Assembly (NCBI GenBank): GCA_021201335.1
Contig: JAJQFD010000041.1
Location: forward strand, 34,282-98,281
Reading direction: 5' to 3'
Source: Bacteroides sp.
GTDB taxonomy: Bacteria; Bacteroidota; Bacteroidia; Bacteroidales; Bacteroidaceae
Length of the DNA: 64,000 bases
In this document: positions 16,945-24,207 of the stretch, piece after piece
Numbering within the stretch: the stretch's first letter is position 1
Layout: the number at the start of each line of letters is the position of its first letter
Program-made: the position numbers and the translations under genes
The notes under the pieces: generated by a model
Told to the model about the DNA's origin: nothing
Databases searched by the model: none
What the model saw: the letters and a program-made list of their open reading frames with translations, nothing else

Positions 16945-17877
16945 ATGCAATACAGAGAGATAGGCAAAACGGGAATGAAAGTTTCCTCAATCAGCTTCGG
17001 AGCCTCCTCCTTAGGCGGGGTTTTTCATTCGCTGAAAGAAGAAGAAGGTATAAAGGCTGTGCATACCGCAGTCGATAATGGCATCAATTTCATAGATGTA
17101 TCTCCTTATTATGGACATCTGAAAGCTGAAATTGTATTAGGTAAAGCACTCAAAGAGATAGATAGAAATCGCTATTATCTTTCTACCAAAGTCGGCCGTT
17201 ATGGTAAAGATGGCATTAATTACTGGGATTATTCAGGTAAAAGATCTACCGAAAGCGTGTACGAAAGTCTGGAGAGACTGAATGTGGACTATATCGACCT
17301 GATTAATGTACACGACATTGAGTTTGCAGATCTCGACCAGGTATGCAACGAAACCCTGCCTGCACTGGTAAAATTAAGAGACAAAGGAATCGTCAAACAT
17401 GTGGGAATCACCAACTTAACTTTGCGTCATTTCAAGTATGTCATCGACCATGTTCCGGCCGGAACGGTAGAGAGTGTACTCTCTTTCTGCCATTACTGCC
17501 TGAACGATGATGCACTGGCAGATTATCTGGATTATTTCGAAGAAAGGAATGTAGGAGTCATTAACGCTTCTCCATTCTCCATGGGATTACTAACTGAAAG
17601 AGGAGCACCCGACTGGCATCCTGCACCGAAGCCTTTACAGAATGTTTGCCGCAAAGCGATGGAATATTGCAAGAGTAAAGGGGAGAACATTGAAAAACTG
17701 GCGGTTCAATTCTCCGTAAGTAATCCGAGAATTGCGACTACGTTATTTAGTACCACCCGTTCTGCTTCCGTTCTTCAAAACATTGAATGGGCCAACGACC
17801 CCATCAATGAAGAATTACTGGCAGAAGTACAAAAAATACTGGAACCCCGTTTCCGGGATACCTGGTTAAATAGTTGA
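16945..17877 (+). CDS. Aldo/keto reductase (L-galactose-dehydrogenase-like)
   Basis: 310 aa cytoplasmic TIM-barrel oxidoreductase. Visible: the NAD(P)-family N terminus MQYREIGKTGMKVSSISFG, the catalytic Tyr in VSPYYGHLKAE, the Lys in STKVGRYGKDG, and the His in LINVHDIEF. The 'GRYGKDG..YWDYSG' and 'FSMGLLTERGAPDWHP' segments resemble the L-galactose/L-fucose dehydrogenase branch of the family, which oxidises the sugar C1 to a lactone. It is first in a three-gene run with a zinc alcohol dehydrogenase and an amidohydrolase, consistent with a non-phosphorylating sugar oxidation route. The sugar is not proven. A REP-like element separates it from the next gene. Confidence 0.8.
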   Translation: MQYREIGKTGMKVSSISFGASSLGGVFHSLKEEEGIKAVHTAVDNGINFIDVSPYYGHLKAEIVLGKALKEIDRNRYYLSTKVGRYGKDGINYWDYSGKRSTESVYESLERLNVDYIDLINVHDIEFADLDQVCNETLPALVKLRDKGIVKHVGITNLTLRHFKYVIDHVPAGTVESVLSFCHYCLNDDALADYLDYFEERNVGVINASPFSMGLLTERGAPDWHPAPKPLQNVCRKAMEYCKSKGENIEKLAVQFSVSNPRIATTLFSTTRSASVLQNIEWANDPINEELLAEVQKILEPRFRDTWLNS

Positions 17878-17910
17878 TGTAGAGAACTTAGTAGTAAAAA
17901 ATATAATTCC

Positions 17911-18064
17911 GCATGGGTAGGGGCATCCCTCGTAGGTGTTCTGATGATGATTTGCATGGTGAAGATTTTGCTCGATGATAATTCACCAGATGATGGTTTG
18001 CATAAGAATGGTTTAAGCGATGAATTGAAACAAAGGCATCGACAAGGAGAGCCCCTACCTATGC
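17911..18064 (+). repeat. REP-like inverted repeat element (copy 1)
   Basis: GCATGGGTAGGGGC (17911-17924) pairs with GCCCCTACCTATGC (18051-18064), 13 of 14 positions. An inner pair GGTGAA/TTCACC lies within. The left arm GTAGGGGCATCCCT plus GGTGT matches the element at 30687, which sits beside a REP-associated transposase. It occupies the gap between the aldo/keto reductase and alcohol dehydrogenase genes. Confidence 0.8.
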
Positions 18065-18086
18065 AGAATAACAAAAGAATAAAGAT

Positions 18087-19103
18087 ATGAAAGCAGTAGC
18101 TATTTTGGGTGAACGGAAAGTAGCCCTCATTGAACGGGAAAAGCCTGAAATAAAGCCCGACGAAGTACTCGTTAAAATAAGATATGTAGGTTTCTGTGGA
18201 TCAGACCTGAATACCTTTCTCGGTAAGAATCCAATGGTTAAACTTCCGGTGATACCTGGTCATGAGATTGGTGCAGAAGTTGAAGCGGTAGGAAAACTGG
18301 TTCCCGAAACGATCAAACCCGGTATGTATTGCACCGTCAATCCTTATACAAGTTGCGGCAATTGCCCTTCTTGCCGAAACGGACGTGTCAATGCTTGTCA
18401 GTTTAACCAGACCTTTGGTGTTCAACGGGATGGAGCGATGGCCGAATACATTGCGGTTCCCTGGCAGAAAGTCATTGTAGACGATCAGATTAATCCGCGC
18501 GATTTTGCTTTAGTCGAACCGATGAGTGTAGGTTTCCATGCTATCTCCCGGGCTCAGGTAACAGATCTGGATGTAGTCATGGTAATTGGTTGCGGGATGA
18601 TCGGTGTGGGTGGGATTGTACGTGCTTCCCTTCGCGGAGCCCGTGTCATTGCGGTAGATGTGGACGATAAGAAACTGGAACTGGCGAAAACAATGGGCGC
18701 TCATTATACCATTAATTCTCAGACGGAAGATGTTCATGCACGTATGCAGGAAATTACCAACGGAGCAGGGCCGGATGTGATTGTGGAAGCCGTGGGTGCT
18801 CCTGCTACCTATCACATGGCAATTAACGAAGTTGCCTTCACTGGCAGAGTCGTTTGCATCGGGTATGCGAAAACAGAAATTGCTTTTGAAACCAAATACT
18901 TTGTGATGAAGGAAATGGATATCCGCGGTTCACGCAATGCTATGCCCGAAGACTTCAGGGCAGTCATCGAATATATGAAGCGGGGAACTTGTGCTGTGAA
19001 TGAACTGATCAGTGGCATATTTCCACCCGAACAGGCACAGGAGGCACTGGAACAATGGGCCGCTAATCCGGGAAAGGTGTTCCGAATCCTTATCAAATTC
19101 TAA
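18087..19103 (+). CDS. Zinc-dependent medium-chain alcohol dehydrogenase
   Basis: 338 aa MDR-family dehydrogenase. The catalytic zinc ligands are Cys in VGFCGSDLN (about 36-41) and the His/Glu in PGHEIGAEVE (about 59). The structural zinc is bound by SCGNCPSCRNGRVNAC. The Rossmann nucleotide-binding site is VIGCGMIGVGG (about 172). This group oxidises polyols or sugar acids (sorbitol-, threonine-, galactonate-dehydrogenase-like). It is followed after 3 bp by the amidohydrolase, so the two are co-translated. Together with the upstream aldo/keto reductase it suggests stepwise oxidation of a deoxy- or hexose sugar. The precise substrate cannot be read from the sequence. Confidence 0.85.
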   Translation: MKAVAILGERKVALIEREKPEIKPDEVLVKIRYVGFCGSDLNTFLGKNPMVKLPVIPGHEIGAEVEAVGKLVPETIKPGMYCTVNPYTSCGNCPSCRNGRVNACQFNQTFGVQRDGAMAEYIAVPWQKVIVDDQINPRDFALVEPMSVGFHAISRAQVTDLDVVMVIGCGMIGVGGIVRASLRGARVIAVDVDDKKLELAKTMGAHYTINSQTEDVHARMQEITNGAGPDVIVEAVGAPATYHMAINEVAFTGRVVCIGYAKTEIAFETKYFVMKEMDIRGSRNAMPEDFRAVIEYMKRGTCAVNELISGIFPPEQAQEALEQWAANPGKVFRILIKF

Positions 19104-19106
19104 GAT

Positions 19107-20030
19107 ATGAACTACAAAATCATTGATGCACACGCTCACCTCTGGTTGCATCAGGATACGGAGGTTAACGGGAAAAAGATCAAAACGATGGAAGGAGGTC
19201 GATCGCTTTTCATGGGCGAAATTCGCCAGATGGTACCTCCTTTTATCGTGGATGGAAGAAATACAGCAGAAATCTTCCTATCAAACATGAACTATGCCCA
19301 GGTATCAGCAGCTGTTATAACCCAAGAATATATTGACGGCTTGCAGAACGAATACCTCCGGAAAGTGGAACGTGAGTACCCGGATCGTTTCCTTTGCTGC
19401 GGTATGGTGGATGCTCGCAAAGAAGGTTTTCTACCTCATGCCCGGCAATTAGTCGAACAAGGTTTTAAAGCCATCAAGATACCTGCCGAAAGATTGATCA
19501 TGCCAGATCGCCGTGTTTACCTGACATCCAACGAAATGATGCAGATGTTCAAACTAATGGAAGAGCACGACCTGATATTCTCTGTAGACTTATACAGCGG
19601 TGCAGAACAGGTAGATGAAATGAAAGAGATTATCGCCGAATGTCCCAACCTACGGATAGCCATCGGGCATTTCGGAATGGTAACCCGACCAGATTGGCAG
19701 GAACAAATCAAGCTGGCCCGTAACAAGAATGTGATGATTGAGTCGGGGGGAATTACGTGGTTGTACAATGATGAATTCTATCCATTTACCGGAGCGGTAT
19801 GGGCTATCAAAGAAGCAGCTTCACTGGTAGGAATGGACAAACTGATGTGGGGATCGGATTACCCCCGAACTATTACAGCCATTACTTACCGCATGTCTTA
19901 TGATTTTATAGTGAAATCGAACCTACTATCTGAAGAAGAGAAAGCTCAATTCCTGGGAAGAAACGCGGAGTCATTCTATCGTTTCAGTAAGCTGATTGAT
20001 TTACCCTATATTAAAAATATGTCGGAATAA
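19107..20030 (+). CDS. Amidohydrolase 2 family metal-dependent hydrolase
   Basis: 307 aa TIM-barrel hydrolase. Metal-binding motifs: IIDAHAHLW at the N terminus (HxH), the His in IAIGHFGMV, and the Asp in WGSDYPR near the C terminus. This clan (PF04909) includes sugar lactonases and decarboxylases acting on aromatic or sugar acids. Next to a lactone-forming aldo/keto reductase, a lactonase role (opening the sugar lactone) is plausible but unproven. The start is 3 bp after the alcohol dehydrogenase stop. A strong hairpin follows the stop. Confidence 0.78.
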   Translation: MNYKIIDAHAHLWLHQDTEVNGKKIKTMEGGRSLFMGEIRQMVPPFIVDGRNTAEIFLSNMNYAQVSAAVITQEYIDGLQNEYLRKVEREYPDRFLCCGMVDARKEGFLPHARQLVEQGFKAIKIPAERLIMPDRRVYLTSNEMMQMFKLMEEHDLIFSVDLYSGAEQVDEMKEIIAECPNLRIAIGHFGMVTRPDWQEQIKLARNKNVMIESGGITWLYNDEFYPFTGAVWAIKEAASLVGMDKLMWGSDYPRTITAITYRMSYDFIVKSNLLSEEEKAQFLGRNAESFYRFSKLIDLPYIKNMSE

Positions 20031-20037
20031 AATAATT

Positions 20038-20065
20038 CCCGTCATCCAGAGTTCAGGATGACGGG
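20038..20065. terminator. Bidirectional terminator hairpin
   Basis: CCCGTCATCC and GGATGACGGG form a 10-bp perfect stem with an 8-nt loop between convergent genes. A-rich and T-rich flanks let it serve both strands. Confidence 0.75.
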
Positions 20066-20096
20066 ATATTAGGAACGAAATAGTTCAAAATTCTGA

Positions 20097-21047
20097 TCAG
20101 AGATCTTCACACTTATCTTCGTACATACTCCATTGTATGTCTTTTTGCGGTGTAGCTTCTTTTACTTTCTGACTTCTTTCTTTGCTGAGTTTTTTATTCA
20201 TTTCCGCAGCTTCATCCATTGTCATGGCGGTTTTTTCAGGCTGTATATCAGCTAATCCATTGGTTGACACCACTTCTTGTTGTACATCATCTACATAAAG
20301 CCATTGTTCTTTGAGCTGGGTACTCTTACCTTCATTCCACGGGCCACGGGCATCATTGCCTTTTGACATATTATAAGCACGATTGCTATAACGCGGATCT
20401 GCCTGTAAGATTCCCGGTGGGAAGTTCGGTTTAATAGTTTCTAACGCAGCTTCGAACTGTTGGTAATGCGTTACTTCGCGGGTCATGAGGAAACTCAATG
20501 TTTCTTTTACATACGGGTCATCTGTAAACTTAAACAGATATTCATAAACAATCTTCGCGCGTGCTTCCGAAGCAATATTAGAGCGCAAATCTACAGTCGG
20601 GTCCGCATTTGCTGAAATATAAGAAGCACACCACGGATTACCGTTACTATCCGAAAGGATCGGACTACCGGCAGATATAACCCCAAACTGCGGGTTGATT
20701 GTTGCCTGATGAATAAAGTCTTCTTTGGCAGCCTTACCCTTCATCATTTGATTGATTTCGGCATTGTCTGCCATATCTTTCATTTCTCCATTGATACCAG
20801 TCAATAACATCTGAATGGTAGCTCCCACAATTTCCAGGTGGCCTAGTTCTTCTGCTGCAATATCCATCAGCATGTCATAAATCTCAGGATAAGGATTGTG
20901 GCAGGAAAATGCCTGAACGAAATACTGCATAGCAGCAGCCAGCTCACCATTTGCACCGCCAAATTGTTCCAACATCAAACGAGCAAAACGAGGATCCGGT
21001 TTGGAAACCCGTGCATTAAATTGCAAATCTTTTACGTGATAAAACAT
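20097..21047 (-). CDS. Manganese catalase
   Basis: 316 aa. It matches non-heme dimanganese catalases, which disproportionate hydrogen peroxide: Glu35 in GANGELAAAMQYF, the ExxH pair in AAEELGHLE (Glu67/His70), a Glu in ASEARAK (about 160) and a His in TREVTHYQQFEAAL (about 193) provide the four-helix-bundle ligands. A C-terminal extension follows (about 230-316; YSNRAYNMSKGNDARGPWNEG, then a charged tail), as in Bacillus CotJC-type and other bacterial enzymes. No signal peptide is present, so it is cytoplasmic. It is monocistronic. For an obligate anaerobe this would be part of oxidative-stress defence. Confidence 0.93.
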   Translation of the reverse strand: MFYHVKDLQFNARVSKPDPRFARLMLEQFGGANGELAAAMQYFVQAFSCHNPYPEIYDMLMDIAAEELGHLEIVGATIQMLLTGINGEMKDMADNAEINQMMKGKAAKEDFIHQATINPQFGVISAGSPILSDSNGNPWCASYISANADPTVDLRSNIASEARAKIVYEYLFKFTDDPYVKETLSFLMTREVTHYQQFEAALETIKPNFPPGILQADPRYSNRAYNMSKGNDARGPWNEGKSTQLKEQWLYVDDVQQEVVSTNGLADIQPEKTAMTMDEAAEMNKKLSKERSQKVKEATPQKDIQWSMYEDKCEDL

Positions 21048-21205
21048 AGTTCGGTTTAGTTTAAATTAAAACATATATTGATTATTTCTATTATAACAGA
21101 ATGTTCAACAAAGAGGTTTATAATTTAACTACCGGATAATAAAGAATTAAATATTTTAATTTTAATTGACACGAAAAGGAAAGATAAACTAGTGTAAAAG
21201 ACCAA

Positions 21206-21237
21206 GCCACAGAGAACTAATCAAATCACTCTGTGGC
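21206..21237 (-). terminator. Terminator of the DUF4091 gene
   Basis: GCCACAGAG and CTCTGTGGC form a 9-bp perfect stem with a 14-nt loop. On the minus strand a T-rich stretch follows. It begins 26 bp after the stop codon. Confidence 0.75.
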
Positions 21238-21262
21238 CCGAACTATTTATTTATTCTTCTAA

Positions 21263-23020
21263 TCAAAAGTTATTGAGGACTTTCCGTGCCTCGTTCACCA
21301 TTTCTGCTGCATTGTCTTTAGTGAGATTCTCCGGCATAAATTTAGATACTGCACTATTTAATTTCCGAAGTTGGCTCTTCATTCCCTTTGATTGGAACTC
21401 TTCGCGGAGTATTCTGATCTTTTCTGCATCCTGTACTCCTTCTACCAGGCGCTCCATCCGAATGCTGCTTCGTCCGGGATATACCAGATAACAGTCTCCC
21501 GCAGCCCATGTGCGGAAACGGGAATCGAGTAGAGGCTCTTTTGTCCAGCTATTGTATGCCCACCGGAGGTAACCATCATAGTTTCCTGCTACAGCATGCC
21601 AGATAGTCCAAGTGGCTTCTGCCGGAGTGGAGAAAGTAAATACATTGGGGTAAGGTTCTGTACAACAGGTATAAACGGTAGTTATCTTCCCAACTTTGCG
21701 ACGCACTTCGCGAACATCATCCGGTACATTTTGCCCGTACGCTAAACAGAAATCATACATAAAGGGTTCTACTTCCGGATAGTAATTTCCTTGTCCGGAT
21801 ACTTTGTATTCCGGGTCAGCCCGCCGAATCAACTCGAAGGCATGCCGCATCATATCGGGTTGACGTTCGTCCATGGAAATGGTTGTTCTTTCAAACCAAC
21901 CTTTCTCCCGTAAATGGCGGGAAAAGTCTTTCAGGAAGTTAAACCAATAATCATCGTAATCAGGTTCACCCGGTTTAGCTCTGACAAATAGAACGCGATT
22001 CGTTGCCTGATCGAAGTAATCGAATTTAAGTTCCCAGGGCACCAAAGTAAAACAATTGATTTGCTTATCAATGCCCACGCTCATCATGAACTCAATCCAT
22101 TGATCAAATACGGTGTAATTGTATGTCCAGGTCCCATCCAATTTCTTCATACGGAAAACCATACTGTCAAAGGCATCTTCGGTTTGTCCGGCCCAAGGTT
22201 TATACATAATGGAGGCAGTGATTACTTTCTGGCCGGCATTGGCAAGCCGTTGCATAACAGGACGCATGGCATCAAAGTGCTCTTTGCTCCAAAGGGGAAG
22301 GTTATAGTAACGGGCTACTGCATACGGATTCTGCCAGAGATCCAAATGGAATTTCCAATCTTTGGGTTCGGGGAGTGTACGAGACGAAACGGTCAGTTCA
22401 AGTTTTAATTCCATCGGGGCAATTCCATCTGCCGAAACAGTTAAGGTTCCCTGGTATTTTCCGGCCTGGGCTTGAGAAGGTACCCAGATATTCAGCCATA
22501 CCGGCTGCACTGTCATTGATTCTATATCATGCCGCATTTTAGCATCCAGCACATCAGCCACCAGCGAAGAATCCCAGTCGGCCTTATTCGGACGATGGCC
22601 ACATCCTCCTTTGCCATCTTTATTCAGTTCATCCGTCATTACATACCGAACGAAACTGGGAGTTATTTTAGAAGACGGGATAACCGAAGACCCACTCCGA
22701 AGATCGGATACAGATAAAGTAATGTTTTTCAAGGGTTGATTTGACCAGAGAACCGCCTGTGCATTTACACGTTCTCCTTTCCAGGCTTTACCTGTCCATT
22801 TATTTCCCGTCGGTATAACAGGAATCGTATGTTTTGGATAACGCACATCAATACTCCCCCATTGAAGTTGCACAGGAAGTTTTTGATTTTTCCATACTTC
22901 GGGGGAAGTATGGGGCTTGGTGTCAGTCAATTCGTTGTAATCAGGATGAAGTTGATTCTGAGCTTGAAGCGAAAAGGGAAATACAATAAGGGTGATAATA
23001 AGATAGGTCAGTTTTTTCAT
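21263..23020 (-). CDS. Secreted DUF4091 glycoside-hydrolase-like protein
   Basis: 585 aa from the chosen start MKKLTYLIITLIVFPFSLQAQ, a clean signal peptide. An ATG 12 bp further upstream would add only MATC. The N-terminal beta-sandwich (about 25-220; 'VSDLRSGSSVIPSSKITPSF') is followed by a TIM-barrel-like region (about 230-500) with acidic motifs TTISMDERQPDMM and FCLAYGQNVPDDV and the C-terminal DUF4091 signature LRWAYNSWTKEPLLDSRF. Members are found in Bacteroidetes glycan-degradation loci. Activity is mostly uncharacterised, so no substrate is proposed. A TATTTTTG -7-like box lies on the minus strand at 23064-23071. Confidence 0.8.
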   Translation of the reverse strand: MKKLTYLIITLIVFPFSLQAQNQLHPDYNELTDTKPHTSPEVWKNQKLPVQLQWGSIDVRYPKHTIPVIPTGNKWTGKAWKGERVNAQAVLWSNQPLKNITLSVSDLRSGSSVIPSSKITPSFVRYVMTDELNKDGKGGCGHRPNKADWDSSLVADVLDAKMRHDIESMTVQPVWLNIWVPSQAQAGKYQGTLTVSADGIAPMELKLELTVSSRTLPEPKDWKFHLDLWQNPYAVARYYNLPLWSKEHFDAMRPVMQRLANAGQKVITASIMYKPWAGQTEDAFDSMVFRMKKLDGTWTYNYTVFDQWIEFMMSVGIDKQINCFTLVPWELKFDYFDQATNRVLFVRAKPGEPDYDDYWFNFLKDFSRHLREKGWFERTTISMDERQPDMMRHAFELIRRADPEYKVSGQGNYYPEVEPFMYDFCLAYGQNVPDDVREVRRKVGKITTVYTCCTEPYPNVFTFSTPAEATWTIWHAVAGNYDGYLRWAYNSWTKEPLLDSRFRTWAAGDCYLVYPGRSSIRMERLVEGVQDAEKIRILREEFQSKGMKSQLRKLNSAVSKFMPENLTKDNAAEMVNEARKVLNNF

Positions 23021-23169
23021 ACAAGTAGCCATGTGTTAGTTAATCAATTGGTTTAGCACAGCACAAAAATAAGAAATCGATAGCACATATCAGGGAGATA
23101 GTTACATCATTCTCCCTTACTCATACTATTTTTATTATTCCCCATCAGTATTCGAAATGTAATGGCAGA

Positions 23170-23228
23170 GTAAGCCTATCCTCCTTGTACGATAAGTATA
23201 GGATACGTGCACGATAGGTATACTCTAA
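23170..23228 (+). repeat. 22-bp phased repeat, GATAAG type (copy 2)
   Basis: TAAG/TAGG elements at 23171, 23193 and 23215 are exactly 22 bp apart. TTGTACGATAAG (23185) and TACTCT (23221) recur at 13398 and 13435 with a one-base spacing difference. It lies in the divergent region upstream of the DUF4091 and membrane-protein genes. Confidence 0.65.
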
Positions 23229-23301
23229 TTCTTCCCCGATAATTGCTCCATCGCCGGGAAAACCTCCTCAACATTTACACCCGATAGTTTGTTATATTAT
23301 T

Positions 23302-24207
23302 ATGAAACCCGGTCATTTAGTAGTTAGTAAAGTCTATTCATTCTTCTTATCACACAACCGAAAGAAACAAATAGAACGATTGATCTTTTGGGTAGCCATC
23401 TTTGCATTTATTGTTCACTTTTTACTGATCATATTGGTTTCATCAGGATGGTTCCCTAGTTCGATGCTCGGAGAATCACTTACTTTAAATCCGTTACGAG
23501 CAATATATACTCCCTTTTCGGTTATCCTGCTTTATGAGATTTATTCGTTAATCTATTACCTCCCCAAATCCATTACTATCTATTTAGGCAAACAATATGA
23601 GATTATTACTTTAATATTGATTCGGAAGATTTTCGACGATCTGGCTCGACTGGCCGAAGATGGGATATCCATTGAGTTTGAGGATGTTAAAAGTTTACTT
23701 TTTGTTTTCGGCTCGCTTCTCATCCTTTTATTGCTAATTTTCATTTATTATCGTATTAGCGGAAGCAAAGACGTACGTGTAGATGACACGCAGTGTGGAA
23801 GCCGCAAAGAACATATCTTTTTCTATTCTAAAAAGGTACTAGCTATTTTACTGATGATTCTATTCATTTTCCTTTTTGCAGAAAGTCTTTTAGAGGTGAA
23901 AAACTTCACATTCAGCGTGGAAGGAATTACATATATGCTGAAAACAATCAATAATACCTTCTTCCGAACCTTCTTTACCGCACTGATCTTGACAGAGGTT
24001 CTGCTATTGTTATTCACATTCAATCTGTCAGATCAGTTTAGTAAGGTAATCCGTAACTCGGGATTCATAATTTCTACCATTCTTCTGAAATTGTCTTTCG
24101 ATGCTGAAGGTATCGCTAATATCGGTATTATACTTACATCTGTTATTTTCGGTGTAGCAATATTGGCTATTTATCGATTGTTTCGGAAGAAACTACCTGA
24201 CAGTTGA
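23302..24207 (+). CDS. Unrecognised polytopic membrane protein
   Basis: 301 aa with about seven hydrophobic segments (for example FWVAIFAFIVHFLLIILVSS near 30, FVFGSLLILLLLIFIYY near 140, VLAILLMILFIFLFAESLL near 185, and a final segment near 275-295). No signal peptide or catalytic motif is seen. It ends inside the convergent MSEP-CTERM gene (15-bp overlap). I do not recognise the family. It may be functionally linked to the exosortase K locus, but only proximity supports this. Confidence 0.6.
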   Translation: MKPGHLVVSKVYSFFLSHNRKKQIERLIFWVAIFAFIVHFLLIILVSSGWFPSSMLGESLTLNPLRAIYTPFSVILLYEIYSLIYYLPKSITIYLGKQYEIITLILIRKIFDDLARLAEDGISIEFEDVKSLLFVFGSLLILLLLIFIYYRISGSKDVRVDDTQCGSRKEHIFFYSKKVLAILLMILFIFLFAESLLEVKNFTFSVEGITYMLKTINNTFFRTFFTALILTEVLLLLFTFNLSDQFSKVIRNSGFIISTILLKLSFDAEGIANIGIILTSVIFGVAILAIYRLFRKKLPDS

